Positions 9,373 to 18,996 of a DNA stretch of 64,000 nt are shown here, piece after piece. The notes below the pieces were generated by a model, which saw nothing but the letters and a program-made list of their open reading frames with translations, ran no database searches and was not told the origin of the DNA. The DNA is from Flavobacterium salilacus subsp. salilacus (lineage in GTDB: Bacteria > Bacteroidota > Bacteroidia > Flavobacteriales > Flavobacteriaceae): contig NZ_SKBP01000008.1 of NCBI RefSeq assembly GCF_004634195.1, positions 1-64,000 of the forward strand, read 5' to 3'. Position numbers and translations under genes: made by a program. Within the stretch, counting starts at the first letter, position 1. Each line of letters begins with the position of its first letter.

Positions 9373-10707
9373 TTATAAATTTTGTACGGCAGCTTTAAAC
9401 TGTCTGCCTCTGTCTTCATAACTTTCAAACAAATCGAAACTTGCACATGCCGGCGACAGTAATACTGTATCGCCTTTTTCGGCAATTCTCTGGGCTACTT
9501 TTACAGCCTCGCTCATGCTTGTAGTTTCTACCATTACATCTACCACATTGCCAAATGCATTGATGATTTTTTGGTTATCTACCCCAAGGCATATTATTGC
9601 CTTTACTTTTTCATTAACCAACTGCATCAGCTCGTCATAATCGTTGCCTTTATCTACCCCTCCTACAATCCATACGGTAGGTGTTGTCATGCTGTCCAGT
9701 GCAAAAAATGTGGCATTGGTGTTGGTAGCCTTACTATCATTAATATATTGTACATTTTGTATTTTAAGTACTTTTTCAAGGCGGTGTTCTACCCCCTGAA
9801 AGTTGGAAAGACTCTCTCTTATAGTTTGTTTCCTGATACGCATAAGCTGTGCAACCGCTGTTGCTGCCATGGCGTTCTTTACATTGTGCTTTCCTTCTAA
9901 TGATAATTCGTTTATTGGCATTTTAAATTCCTCCTCTATTTTGCTTAAAATTGTGTTGTTTTCTATATATATTCCCTCTTTGTTATTGCCCGAAAGCGAA
10001 AAGGGTATTTTTTTTGCTTTAATTGTATTCTGTTCCAGCCATTTTGCTATTACCTCGTCATCGGCATCATATATCAGGTAATCCTCTTCTGTCTGGTTCA
10101 TTGTTATCCTAAACTTTGCCGCTATATACAATTCATACTTATATTCATATCGGTCAAGATGATCGGGGCTTATATTGGTTATTACTGCGATATGCGGTTT
10201 ATAGCTCTCTATACCGTCAAGCTGAAAACTGCTTAACTCCAGCACATAACTGTCGTGTTTGTTTTCGGCTACCTGCCAGGCAAAGCTTTTACCTATATTA
10301 CCGGCAAGCCCCACGTGCAACCCGCCTTGTTTTAACAGATGATGCGTTAACATGGTAGTGGTTGTTTTACCATTACTGCCTGTAATGCCTATGGTTGTTA
10401 CTGTGATGAGCTGTGATGCAAACTCTATTTCGGAGATTACAGGTACACCTTTTTCTTTCAGTAACTTTACTATGGGCGATTTATCCGGTATGCCCGGGCT
10501 TTTCATGACCACATCTGCATTCAGTATCAAGGCTTCGGTATGCTTCCCTTCTTCCCAATCCAGTTTATTAAGTGCAAGAACTTCTTTATAACTTTCTTTT
10601 ATTTTTCCAAAATCGGATACAAAAACTTCATATCCTTTTTTTTTGCCGAGTATCGCAGTACCTACACCGCTTTCTCCGCCCCCCAGTACTACCAGTCTTT
10701 TTGCCAT
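9373..10707 (-). CDS. murD: UDP-N-acetylmuramoylalanine--D-glutamate ligase MurD
   Basis: ATP-dependent ligase that adds D-glutamate to UDP-MurNAc-L-Ala. The N-terminal VVLGGGESGVGTAILGKK binds the nucleotide sugar. GITGSNGKTTTTMLTHHLL is the P-loop, SPDHLDRY and YINDSKATNTNAT are conserved Mur-ligase segments, and the C-terminus has LLSPACASFDLFESYEDRG. It has 444 residues, as expected. It abuts mraY (1 bp between them), and its stop is followed by the repeat-bearing gap before ftsW. Confidence 0.98.
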   Translation of the reverse strand: MAKRLVVLGGGESGVGTAILGKKKGYEVFVSDFGKIKESYKEVLALNKLDWEEGKHTEALILNADVVMKSPGIPDKSPIVKLLKEKGVPVISEIEFASQLITVTTIGITGSNGKTTTTMLTHHLLKQGGLHVGLAGNIGKSFAWQVAENKHDSYVLELSSFQLDGIESYKPHIAVITNISPDHLDRYEYKYELYIAAKFRITMNQTEEDYLIYDADDEVIAKWLEQNTIKAKKIPFSLSGNNKEGIYIENNTILSKIEEEFKMPINELSLEGKHNVKNAMAATAVAQLMRIRKQTIRESLSNFQGVEHRLEKVLKIQNVQYINDSKATNTNATFFALDSMTTPTVWIVGGVDKGNDYDELMQLVNEKVKAIICLGVDNQKIINAFGNVVDVMVETTSMSEAVKVAQRIAEKGDTVLLSPACASFDLFESYEDRGRQFKAAVQNL

Positions 10708-10708
10708 A

Positions 10709-11941
10709 CTATCTTAGTTTTAATGATACCAACGAGAATATGGCAAGCATTATGGCTACAATCCAAAAACGGGCTACAATTTTACTTTCATGATACCCCT
10801 TTTTTTGGTAGTGATGGTGCAAAGGCGACATCAGGAAAATACGTCGTCCCTCGCCATATTTTTTCTTAGTATATTTAAAATAGCTTACCTGTACTACTAC
10901 CGATAAATTTTCGGCAAGAAAAATACCGCACAATATGGGTATTAGTAACTCTTTGCGTACCGCTATTGCCAGCACTGCTATTATACCGCCTATGGTAAGG
11001 CTACCCGTATCGCCCATAAAAACGGAAGCGGGATAGGTGTTATACCAAAGGAATCCGACCAATGCTCCTACAAAAGCGGAGATGAATACCGTCATTTCTC
11101 CTGAATTGGGGATGTACATTATATTCAAATAATTAGAAAATATAATATTACCCGAAACGAAGGCGAATATACCCAACGTAAGTACTGCTATTGCCGAAGT
11201 TCCCGCAGCAAGCCCATCGATACCATCCGTAAGGTTAGCACCATTAGATACTGCCGTAATGATAAATATCACTATGGGGATAAATATCAGCCATGCAAAG
11301 TCTTTATAATTGTCGCCTGCCCACGAAAGCAAATCGGCATAATCAAATTCATTATTTTTAAAGAACGGAATAGTGGTAGCGGTCGATTTTTCCTCTGTAG
11401 GTATTGCCGAAACCATATCATGCTCCGGAGTGGTTGCATAAATATCTACTTTAGAGGTATCAGTACGCACTGTTACGGCAGGATGAAAATAGAGTACATA
11501 GCCCACTATAAGCCCCAGTCCTACCTGACCGATAACTTTAAACTTGCCTTTAAGCCCTTCTTTATCTTTTTTAAATTTCTTTATATAATCGTCTATAAAA
11601 CCTATTGTTCCCATCCACAGGGTAGTAACTATAAGCAGCATTACATATACATTATCCAGCTTGGCAAGCAACAGTACCGGTATAAGGGTAGCTACTATAA
11701 TAATAAGCCCGCCCATAGTTGGCGTACCTGCTTTTTGCGACTGTCCTTCAAGTCCTAAATCGCGCACTGTTTCGCCTATTTGCTGCCTGCGTAAAAAGTT
11801 GATTATCTTTTTACCAAAAACGGTAGAGATGAATAACGACAGCATAACCGCCATACCCGAACGGAATGTGATGTACTGAAAAACACCTGTGCCCGGGATA
11901 TCTAATTGTTTATCTAAGTATTCAAATAAATAGTACAGCAT
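10709..11941 (-). CDS. mraY: Phospho-N-acetylmuramoyl-pentapeptide transferase MraY
   Basis: Integral membrane enzyme that transfers phospho-MurNAc-pentapeptide to undecaprenyl phosphate, forming lipid I. Visible landmarks are KAGTPTMGG, the Asp-rich [31 protein letters not shown] with the metal-binding aspartates, and the His-rich [15 protein letters not shown]. An insertion of about 50 residues after the third region ([18 protein letters not shown] and following) brings the total to 410. Bacteroidota MraY proteins often carry it. It lies between murE and murD. Confidence 0.98.
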   Translation of the reverse strand: MLYYLFEYLDKQLDIPGTGVFQYITFRSGMAVMLSLFISTVFGKKIINFLRRQQIGETVRDLGLEGQSQKAGTPTMGGLIIIVATLIPVLLLAKLDNVYVMLLIVTTLWMGTIGFIDDYIKKFKKDKEGLKGKFKVIGQVGLGLIVGYVLYFHPAVTVRTDTSKVDIYATTPEHDMVSAIPTEEKSTATTIPFFKNNEFDYADLLSWAGDNYKDFAWLIFIPIVIFIITAVSNGANLTDGIDGLAAGTSAIAVLTLGIFAFVSGNIIFSNYLNIMYIPNSGEMTVFISAFVGALVGFLWYNTYPASVFMGDTGSLTIGGIIAVLAIAVRKELLIPILCGIFLAENLSVVVQVSYFKYTKKKYGEGRRIFLMSPLHHHYQKKGYHESKIVARFWIVAIMLAIFSLVSLKLR

Positions 11942-11947
11942 ATGCGA

Positions 11948-13408
11948 TTATTTGTTTAGTTGCGCTAATAATTCTCTTACCGTCTCCATATCGTCAAAAT
12001 GGGTACGAACCCCTTTTATTTCCTGATAGGTTTCATGCCCTTTTCCGGCTATGAGTATAATGTCGTTGGGTTTTGCAAGCTGGCAGGCTATTTTTATTGC
12101 CTGCTTTCTGTCCACAACAGCTATTGTTTTTTTATAATTCTGAGGTTCTACTCCTCTCTCCATATCTTCTATAATCAGCTCCGGCTCTTCACTTCTTGGG
12201 TTATCCGATGTAAAAATTGCCTGATCACTCATAGCTGATGCTATGTGTGCCATAATGGGTCGTTTGGTTTTGTCTCTGTCGCCTCCGCAACCTACTACTG
12301 TTATAAGCTGCTCGTTTCTGGTACGGATAGTTTCTATTGTTTTCAATACGTTTTCTAAAGCGTCCGGCGTATGGGCATAATCTACTATCGCTGTTATTTT
12401 GGTTTCAGAGATAATAAATTGAAATCGTCCTGAAACGCTTTCCAACTCACTCATCAGGCGTAATACTTCCTGACTTTCCAATCCTAAGTTTACCGCAGCA
12501 CCATATATTGCCAATAGGTTATAGGCATTAAATGTTCCTATGAGTTTTACCCATACTTCCTGCTCATTTATTTTAAGTAACAACCCCGAAAGTTGATTTT
12601 CTAATATCTGGGCTTTGTAATCGGCATAGGTTCTTAGCGCATACGTCAGCTTTTTAGCCTTGGTATTTTGCAACATTACCAATCCGTTTTTATCATCTAC
12701 ATTTACTAATGCAAAGGCTGTTTTAGGCAATTCGTCAAAAAATATCTTCTTTACATTACGGTACTCTGCAAAGCTGTTATGGTAGTCCAAATGATCATGC
12801 GACAGGTTTGTAAATATACCTCCCGCAAACTCCAGTCCTGCCGTTCTGCTTTGGTGTATGCCATGCGAGCTTACTTCCATAAAGCAGTACTCTACCCCTT
12901 CCTGGGTCATTTCATGCAGGTACTTGTTTATAGTGAGCGAATCGGGTGTGGTGTGTGTTGCCTTATATTCGGTGTCTCCCACCATTACCTTTACGGTAGA
13001 AAGTAAGCCTGTTTTATAACCTGCATTTTTAAACAGTTGATGCAAAAGTGTGGCTATGGTTGTCTTACCATTAGTACCTGTTACGCCTACCAGTTTCAGG
13101 TTTTTAGAGGGTGTTCCGTAAAAATTGGATGCCATGAATGCTAATGCCCTGCCTGAGTTTTTAACCTGTACATAAGTAACGCTTGTACGCTCTGTTTCGG
13201 GCAATGTTTCGCATACTACGGCAACAGCGCCCTGGCTTACTGCTTTTTGTATATAATCGTGCCCGTCAGACTGCGTGCCTCTTACAGCGATAAAAACATC
13301 ATTTTTACTTATAAGTCTGGAATCAAAAGCTATGGTATTTACGGTTATATCGGTTGAGCCTTTTACAGCCTCGATAGCAGTTTTATATAATATGTCTTTT
13401 AATACCAT
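11948..13408 (-). CDS. murE: UDP-MurNAc-tripeptide synthetase MurE
   Basis: Mur ligase that adds the third stem-peptide residue. The P-loop is GVTGTNGKTTIATLL (about residues 107-121). The segment FTSDNPRSEEP contains the DNPR motif, which in this family marks selectivity for meso-diaminopimelate. The preferred start is the ATG at 13408, whose A is shared with the ftsI stop (TGATG on the minus strand). A GTG three bases earlier is the alternative. The 1-nt overlap suggests translational coupling with ftsI. Confidence 0.97.
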   Translation of the reverse strand: MVLKDILYKTAIEAVKGSTDITVNTIAFDSRLISKNDVFIAVRGTQSDGHDYIQKAVSQGAVAVVCETLPETERTSVTYVQVKNSGRALAFMASNFYGTPSKNLKLVGVTGTNGKTTIATLLHQLFKNAGYKTGLLSTVKVMVGDTEYKATHTTPDSLTINKYLHEMTQEGVEYCFMEVSSHGIHQSRTAGLEFAGGIFTNLSHDHLDYHNSFAEYRNVKKIFFDELPKTAFALVNVDDKNGLVMLQNTKAKKLTYALRTYADYKAQILENQLSGLLLKINEQEVWVKLIGTFNAYNLLAIYGAAVNLGLESQEVLRLMSELESVSGRFQFIISETKITAIVDYAHTPDALENVLKTIETIRTRNEQLITVVGCGGDRDKTKRPIMAHIASAMSDQAIFTSDNPRSEEPELIIEDMERGVEPQNYKKTIAVVDRKQAIKIACQLAKPNDIILIAGKGHETYQEIKGVRTHFDDMETVRELLAQLNK

Positions 13409-15408
13409 CACAACAATTCCAATATTATAGTTTGATTTTTTTTAAGGGGTTGCCCCGGCGGTATCGATTGCTTTTTTACTTTGCCGATGCCTGCAACGTG
13501 TACTTTAACCCCCAAATTTCCTAATAGTGCCACGGCATCCATGCCACTCATACCGGCAAGATTGGGCATAACATTTGTTTCTTTTTGAACTTTTTGGTAA
13601 TAGGAGGCATATAATTGTTCCTGACCTTTTATTTCTTTATCCAATTTTTTTATCTGATTGGTAGAGGGTACATCGGTAAATATTTTTTGCGCTATTCTCT
13701 TAAATACCGGTCCTGATACATCGGCTCCGTAATACCCTTTTCGGATACTTGGCTTATGAATAACTACGATACAGGAGTATTGTGGTTCATCTGCCGGAAA
13801 ATAGCCTACAAATGATGATGAATAATACATCTCGTCGCCTTTACCACCACCATAGTTTACCTGTGCCGTACCTGTTTTGCCTGCCATTGAAAAGTTTGGT
13901 GAGTATAATTTTGAGCCTGTTCCGCGCTTTACTACGTTTTCTAATACTCCTCTTACTTTATCTATGGTTTCCTGCGAGCATATCTGAGGTTTTATTACCT
14001 CTTTATCAAAATGTTTTATGGTTTTATTCCATTCTTTAATATCTTTTACAAACAGGGGCCTTACCATTTCGCCATCGTTTGCTATAGCATTATAAAATGC
14101 AAGTGTTTGTAATGGTGTCATTGAAACGCCATATCCAAAACCCATCCATGGCAGTGATAGTCTTGACCATTTTTTATCATCCGGATTTGGTATATAGGGC
14201 TTCCCTTCTCCTATGATGGAAACACCTAAAGGTTTATCCAGACCGAAGTTGCTAATGTGATTTACAAATGCTCTCGGATCGTCTTTATAATTATCATATA
14301 CTGCCTGTACCAATACGGTATTGGATGAAACTTCAAAACCGCGCGCCAGTGATATCTTACCGTATCCTCCTTTTTTAGAGTCGCGCACTTTACGGTTAAA
14401 ATACATTATCTCACCGCCATGCGAATCATATACCTGGCTGGTATCTACTTTTTTATCTTCCAGTAATGCAATAAGCCCTGCCAATTTGAAGGTTGAACCC
14501 GGCTCTTGCGACTCGCCTACGGCATAGTTTACGGTTTCGTAGTATGAACTGTCTTTGGCACGACCTAAGTTGGATATTGCTTTTACATAGCCTGTTTTGG
14601 TTTCCATAACTACTACACAACCATGATCGGCTTCATAGTATTCCAGTTGTTTCAGCAGGGCATGGTGTGCAATATCCTGTATATATACATCTATAGTCGA
14701 TATTATATCATAACCATCTACGGGCTCTATTTCGTTATCATCGCTTATGGGTTTCCACTGGTTTTTGGCTATCTTTTGCATCATGCGTTTACCGTTTGTA
14801 CCATTAAGATACTTGGCAAATGCTCCCTCTATACCTACTTCCAAATTTTCTCCTGAGTAGCTTAGCCTTTCATACCCTATGGTACGCTCGGCAATTTTGC
14901 CTATAGGATGCTCTCTTACTGTTTTCTGCTCGGTAATGATACCTCCTTTAAATGCACCCAACTCAAATAATGGGAAGTTCTTTATACGTATGTATTCCGT
15001 ATAGCTTAATCCTTTTGTGATAAGTTGATACCTGTTTTTAATATTGCGGGCTTTGGTTAATTTATCGTAATAATAGGATGAGGGTTTGCCCAGCATTACC
15101 GATAGTGAATCGGCAAGAGCAGGAAGGTATTCATCAAAATCTTCTTTTTTTGGTGCAAGGGCGTCAAAGCGAATTGTATAATTGGGTATGGAAGTTGCCA
15201 GCAGGCTACCATCTGCCGAATATACATTGCCTCTGTTGGCAGGAATGGTAAAGTTGCGCACTGTGCGCTCGCGGGCAAGCTGACGATAATAGTCGCCCTC
15301 TACCCACTGAATATTGGTGAGTTTTACGGCAATAAGTATAGCCATCACAAAAATTGCGAAGGCTACCAGATATATTCTGTAAGATATTTTTTTATCTTCT
15401 ACTGCCAT
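13408..15408 (-). CDS. ftsI: Penicillin-binding protein 3 / FtsI (class B transpeptidase with PASTA domain)
   Basis: Septal transpeptidase of 666 residues. It has an N-terminal membrane anchor (YLVAFAIFVMAILIAVKLT, about residues 13-31) and a dimerisation region. The transpeptidase domain has the catalytic SxxK in EPGSTFKLAG, the SxN motif in FEVSSNTVLV and KTG in MAGKTGTAQVNYG. A single C-terminal PASTA domain (VMPNLAGMSGMDAVALL onward) resembles that of SpoVD/PBP2x. It overlaps ftsL by 10 bp upstream and murE by 1 bp downstream. Confidence 0.97.
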   Translation of the reverse strand: MAVEDKKISYRIYLVAFAIFVMAILIAVKLTNIQWVEGDYYRQLARERTVRNFTIPANRGNVYSADGSLLATSIPNYTIRFDALAPKKEDFDEYLPALADSLSVMLGKPSSYYYDKLTKARNIKNRYQLITKGLSYTEYIRIKNFPLFELGAFKGGIITEQKTVREHPIGKIAERTIGYERLSYSGENLEVGIEGAFAKYLNGTNGKRMMQKIAKNQWKPISDDNEIEPVDGYDIISTIDVYIQDIAHHALLKQLEYYEADHGCVVVMETKTGYVKAISNLGRAKDSSYYETVNYAVGESQEPGSTFKLAGLIALLEDKKVDTSQVYDSHGGEIMYFNRKVRDSKKGGYGKISLARGFEVSSNTVLVQAVYDNYKDDPRAFVNHISNFGLDKPLGVSIIGEGKPYIPNPDDKKWSRLSLPWMGFGYGVSMTPLQTLAFYNAIANDGEMVRPLFVKDIKEWNKTIKHFDKEVIKPQICSQETIDKVRGVLENVVKRGTGSKLYSPNFSMAGKTGTAQVNYGGGKGDEMYYSSSFVGYFPADEPQYSCIVVIHKPSIRKGYYGADVSGPVFKRIAQKIFTDVPSTNQIKKLDKEIKGQEQLYASYYQKVQKETNVMPNLAGMSGMDAVALLGNLGVKVHVAGIGKVKKQSIPPGQPLKKNQTIILELL

Positions 15409-15746
15409 AATTTACTAAATGTGCTTTTCTCTTCCTCTTTTATTACTTTTATCTTTTTAGGTGGTACCGATGAAGGGTATATCTCTCTTTGCTCCATCTT
15501 GCGCGCCACAGTCGATTCCATTTTAAGCTCCATCAGTTCAGAACGTCTGTCAACAAATTCAGAACGAAGTACTTTTACTTCATTTTTAAGTGCTTCAATG
15601 CGGTGTATCTTTTGTTCATAATTATGAGCGTTGGCTATCATGAGCATGGCTATTACTACCAAAAAAATGATGAAGCTCCAGTTTTTCATAGAACCTTCAT
15701 CTACTAAATATTTTGCTTTTAACAGACCGTAAACCCCGCCTTTCAT
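15399..15746 (-). CDS. ftsL: FtsL-like cell division protein
   Basis: A small bitopic protein of 115 residues. One membrane helix (WSFIIFLVVIAMLMIANA, about residues 23-40) is followed by a Glu/Lys/Arg-rich segment likely to form a coiled coil (about 45-85), and the tail is basic. This is the topology of FtsL, which links FtsQ/FtsB to FtsW/FtsI. Sequence similarity within FtsL is weak, so the call relies on topology and position between rsmH and ftsI. A later start at 15689 (MKNWSF) is possible. It ends with a 10-bp overlap into ftsI. Confidence 0.85.
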   Translation of the reverse strand: MKGGVYGLLKAKYLVDEGSMKNWSFIIFLVVIAMLMIANAHNYEQKIHRIEALKNEVKVLRSEFVDRRSELMELKMESTVARKMEQREIYPSSVPPKKIKVIKEEEKSTFSKLWQ

Positions 15747-15748
15747 AA

Positions 15749-16645
15749 TTATTTTTTTTCTGCTACTCGCAGCTTTGCACTTCTTGCTCTGTTATTTACA
15801 GCTATCTCATCATCTGTCGGAACTATCAGTTTTTCTATACTTTTAAAAGGCACTTCAAAATTTCCAAACATATCGCGCTCAGGCTCTCCTTCAAACATTC
15901 CGTTGCGCATATAGCGTTTTACTAATCTATCTTCAAGGGAATGATAAGATATTACACTAAGCCTGCCTCCGGGTTTGAGCACCTCCAACGATTGTAATAA
16001 AAATTCTTTAAGTGCTTCTATTTCCTGATTTACCTCTATACGGATAGCCTGGTACATTTGCGCCAATATCTTATTGCTCCTGTGTGCCGGAAGAAATCGG
16101 TTAAGGACTGTTTTAAACTCTTCAGAGTTTTTAATCTCTTTTTCTTTTCTTGCTGCAACAATAGTATTTGCTATTCCTCTTGCATTTTTAAGCTCTCCAT
16201 AATCAAAGAACATTTTTTTCAACTGCTCTTCTTCATATCCGTTAATTACACTATAGGCGCTCACATCGTTTTTCTTACTCATGCGCATATCCAGCTCTGC
16301 TTCAAACCGGGTAGAAAAGCCTCGCTCGGCAACATCAAACTGGTGCGATGATACACCTAAATCTGCCAGTATGCCATCAACCTCGGTTACTCCGTGAAAA
16401 CGCAGATACCTTTTTAAAAATCTGAAATTTTCAGGAATCAACACAAAACGTTCATCGTCTATTACATTAGCCTGCGCATCTTCATCCTGATCAAAAGCAA
16501 ACAGCTTTCCGTTGGGTCCGAGCCTTTTTATAATCTCTCTTGAGTGACCGCCACCGCCAAAGGTTACATCCACATAAACACCATCGGGTTTTATAGCAAG
16601 CCCATCTACAGTTTCTTTCAACAAAACAGGGTTATGATATTCCAT
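15749..16645 (-). CDS. rsmH: 16S rRNA m4C1402 methyltransferase RsmH (MraW)
   Basis: SAM-dependent methyltransferase that modifies C1402 of 16S rRNA. The SAM-binding segment VDVTFGGGGHSREI is at residues about 24-37. GILADLGVSSHQFD and VISYHSLEDRLVK are conserved further on. The start MEYHNPVLLKETV at 16645 is the family's usual N-terminus. An earlier in-frame ATG at 16660 would add MMMIV. With the preferred start the gene overlaps the end of mraZ by 14 bp. Confidence 0.97.
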   Translation of the reverse strand: MEYHNPVLLKETVDGLAIKPDGVYVDVTFGGGGHSREIIKRLGPNGKLFAFDQDEDAQANVIDDERFVLIPENFRFLKRYLRFHGVTEVDGILADLGVSSHQFDVAERGFSTRFEAELDMRMSKKNDVSAYSVINGYEEEQLKKMFFDYGELKNARGIANTIVAARKEKEIKNSEEFKTVLNRFLPAHRSNKILAQMYQAIRIEVNQEIEALKEFLLQSLEVLKPGGRLSVISYHSLEDRLVKRYMRNGMFEGEPERDMFGNFEVPFKSIEKLIVPTDDEIAVNNRARSAKLRVAEKK

Positions 16646-17108
16646 CACTATCATCATCATTTAAATTTCCCATCACTTCTTCAGCCAGATCTGCAAAATC
16701 AACAACTGAATCATCAATAGACTGTTCGTATTTTTCTTTATCCCATACCTCCACAATATTCACTGCGGAAGAAAGCACAATATCCTTATCAATAGCTGCA
16801 AAAGCGACAAGGTCTTTCGGTATCAACAGCCTACCGGCGGCATCTACCTCTATCATCTTTACACCGGCAGTAAACCGCCTGATGAAATCGTTGTTCTTTT
16901 TAACAAACCGATTCAGTTTGTTTATTTTTTGCATCATTTTTTCCCACTCTGCCATAGGGTATAATTCCAAACATGGCTGAAACACGGAACGCTTTAAAAC
17001 AAACCCATTATCAATACCCGCAGACAATTGCTTCTTCAAGGGTGCAGGCATCATGAGCCTTCCCTTTGCATCTACCTTACATTCATATGTTCCTACAATG
17101 GTATTCAA
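16632..17108 (-). CDS. mraZ: Transcriptional regulator MraZ
   Basis: First gene of the dcw operon, 158 residues with two SpoVT/AbrB-like swapped-hairpin halves. The first has GTYECKVDAKGRLMMPAPLK (residues about 6-25) and the second has VEVDAAGRLLIPKDL. Family members bind short direct repeats in their own promoter and repress the dcw operon as ring-shaped oligomers. The upstream region (17154-17210) holds such repeats with about 10-bp spacing. Confidence 0.95.
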   Translation of the reverse strand: MNTIVGTYECKVDAKGRLMMPAPLKKQLSAGIDNGFVLKRSVFQPCLELYPMAEWEKMMQKINKLNRFVKKNNDFIRRFTAGVKMIEVDAAGRLLIPKDLVAFAAIDKDIVLSSAVNIVEVWDKEKYEQSIDDSVVDFADLAEEVMGNLNDDDSDGIS

Positions 17109-17135
17109 GCAGTTAGATTTATTTTAACAACAAAG

Positions 17136-17210
17136 CAAATATATACATTATTTACCACTTTATTCCACTTTCTACCACATTGTTAATAAGTTTTACCACA
17201 CTATTCCCAC
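17136..17210 (-). promoter_or_regulatory. mraZ promoter with phased GTGG boxes (predicted MraZ operator)
   Basis: On the minus strand a -7 element TATATTTG lies at 17143-17136, 28 nt before the mraZ start. Upstream, the core GTGG (CCAC on the plus strand) occurs at plus positions 17155, 17165 and 17175, exactly 10 bp apart. It recurs at 17196 and 17207, about two turns and one turn further. Two of the first three boxes have the extended form AAAGTGG. MraZ is known to bind short G-rich repeats at 10-bp periodicity (TGGG-type in E. coli, AAAGTG-type in Mycoplasma). The first boxes would cover the -33 region, consistent with repression. Confidence 0.75.
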
Positions 17211-17515
17211 ATTGTCTTGCATAGAGGTTACAGCGTTAATGTACAGGCTTTAAAAAATATTCAGGCTACCTGAAAAAGTGTTGAAAAATCACTACATTTT
17301 TGTATTAAAACCTGTTATAAAATGCATAATATTTAAAAGTTGTGCAAAAACAGTTAAACACGGCTTTGAAAACCTACTCAAAAAACTTATAAGCATCTAT
17401 ATACAAGACTTTTACAACCCAAATAGAACAAAAAAAGGATGCAAGCATACAAAACACGGTTTGTTAAACATTAAAATCATATATTTGTGCTTCCTGATAT
17501 AGTTTACAAATCAAG
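17211..17515. other. Divergent intergenic region between mraZ and the hydrolase gene
   Basis: AT-rich, with no convincing gene. A 74-codon frame at 17278-17502 has no recognisable domain and runs through the promoter of the next gene, so I do not call it. On the plus strand TTTG at 17460 and TATATTTG at 17480-17487 form a plausible Bacteroidota-type promoter (16-nt spacing) for the hydrolase gene starting at 17516. Confidence 0.5.
17460..17487 (+). promoter_or_regulatory. Predicted promoter of the alpha/beta hydrolase gene
   Basis: TTTG (17460-17463) and TATATTTG (17480-17487) match the -33/-7 pattern (TTTG and TAnnTTTG) of Bacteroidota sigma factors, with a spacer of 16. The ATG follows 28 nt after the -7 element. 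Confidence 0.55.
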
Positions 17516-18313
17516 ATGCAAAGCACAAAAAAAGAGGGTAAGTACAGTTACTACGAAGCCGGAGAAGGTACACCCATAATAATTTTACATGGTTTGATGG
17601 GAGGACTTAGCAACTTTGACGGTGTTGCTGAATATTTCCCCAAATACGGCTACAAAGTAGTTATTCCTGAATTACCTATATATACTCAAAGCCTGTTGAA
17701 AACGAATGTGAAAGCATTTGCCAAATGGGTTAAAGATTTTATTACATACAAAGGTTTTGACAGAGTAATTCTGCTGGGTAACTCACTGGGTGGGCACATA
17801 GCGTTGTACCATACCAAAATGTATCCTGAAAAAATGCTGGGACTGATTATTACCGGAAGTTCCGGTTTGTATGAAAGTGCTATGGGCGACAGCTACCCGA
17901 GAAGGGGCGATTATGACTACATACAAAAAAAGGCGGAAGCTGTATTTTATGACCCTGCCATAGCTACAAAAGAAATTGTGGACGAGGTATATGCAATGGC
18001 TAATGACAGGCTGAAGCTGGTTAAAACGCTTACTATTGCCAAAAGCGCAATACGCCATAATATGGCTAAAGATTTGCCGAAAATGCATGTTCCTACCTGT
18101 ATAATATGGGGCAAAAACGATACCGTTACCCCGCCTGACGTTGCTGAGGAATTTCATAAATTATTGCCCAACTCCAGCCTGTACTGGATAGATAAGTGCG
18201 GGCATGCCGCAATGATGGAGAACCCGGAGGAATTTAACATCCTGATGCATGAATGGTTAAAAAAAATGAATCTTACAGGAAGCACTGCCATACAAGAGAG
18301 CAAAAGAATGTAA
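17516..18313 (+). CDS. Alpha/beta-fold hydrolase
   Basis: A 265-residue cytoplasmic hydrolase. The oxyanion-hole segment is IILHGLMGGLSNF (about residues 24-36). The nucleophile elbow LLGNSLGGHIAL carries Ser in GNSLG (about residue 90). The acid lies in IWGKNDTVTPP, and the catalytic His is in DKCGHAAMMENPEEF near the end. The triad is complete, but the substrate cannot be inferred. The gene is followed 62 bp later by engB on the same strand. Confidence 0.92.
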   Translation: MQSTKKEGKYSYYEAGEGTPIIILHGLMGGLSNFDGVAEYFPKYGYKVVIPELPIYTQSLLKTNVKAFAKWVKDFITYKGFDRVILLGNSLGGHIALYHTKMYPEKMLGLIITGSSGLYESAMGDSYPRRGDYDYIQKKAEAVFYDPAIATKEIVDEVYAMANDRLKLVKTLTIAKSAIRHNMAKDLPKMHVPTCIIWGKNDTVTPPDVAEEFHKLLPNSSLYWIDKCGHAAMMENPEEFNILMHEWLKKMNLTGSTAIQESKRM

Positions 18314-18375
18314 TGTGAATAAAACGGTGTACCAAAACACTGTTATTCCTGTATTACAACTATAAACATTTTATA

Positions 18376-18996
18376 ATGAAAGTTAATACCGCTGATTTTA
18401 TAATAAGCAATTCTGATGTTAGCAAATGTCCGAAAGAGCCATTGCCGGAGTATGCTTTTATAGGGCGGTCTAACGTGGGTAAATCATCCCTCATTAATAT
18501 GCTTACGGGGCGTAACAGCCTTGCCAAAACATCTGCCAGACCCGGAAAAACTCAACTGATAAACCATTTTAAGATAAATGGCAATTGGTTCTTGGTCGAT
18601 TTGCCGGGTTATGGTTATGCAAGAGTATCTAAAAAAACCAAAGAAACGTTCCAGAAATTCATTACCAATTATTTTGAAAAAAGAGAACAGTTAGTTTGCG
18701 CTTTTGTATTGATAGACATACGCCACGATGCCCAAAAGATAGACTTGGAGTTTATAAATTATTTAGGTGAGCAGGAAGTTCCGTTTTGTGTTGTATTTAC
18801 AAAAGCCGACAAAATAAGCCCTCGAAAAATAGAAGAGCATGTGAGCGCCTATAGACAACAACTGCTTGAAAACAACTGGGAAGAAATGCCTCCTTATTTT
18901 GTAACCTCATCTACACATGGTACAGGGCGCGAGGAAGTTTTACAATATATTGACGATATAAATCAGGGTATATTTAAAAATCAAGGACTTATATAG
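18376..18996 (+). CDS. engB: Ribosome biogenesis GTPase EngB/YsxC (YihA)
   Basis: TRAFAC-class GTPase needed for assembly of the large ribosomal subunit. The G1 loop is GRSNVGKSSLINML, G3 is DLPGYG (with FLVDLPGYGYARVSK) and G4 is FTKADK. Its 206 residues are normal for the family. It ends head-to-tail with the restored reading of the minus-strand GNAT gene, with an 8-bp overlap. Confidence 0.96.
   Translation: MKVNTADFIISNSDVSKCPKEPLPEYAFIGRSNVGKSSLINMLTGRNSLAKTSARPGKTQLINHFKINGNWFLVDLPGYGYARVSKKTKETFQKFITNYFEKREQLVCAFVLIDIRHDAQKIDLEFINYLGEQEVPFCVVFTKADKISPRKIEEHVSAYRQQLLENNWEEMPPYFVTSSTHGTGREEVLQYIDDINQGIFKNQGLI

Noticed and set aside
13409-13411. GTG start for murE
   Set aside because: An ATG follows directly and overlaps the ftsI stop by one base, the more common arrangement; GTG remains a minor alternative.
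17278-17502. A 74-codon plus-strand frame in the mraZ-hydrolase gap
   Set aside because: No domain or initiation signal is seen, and it overlaps the promoter of the hydrolase gene.
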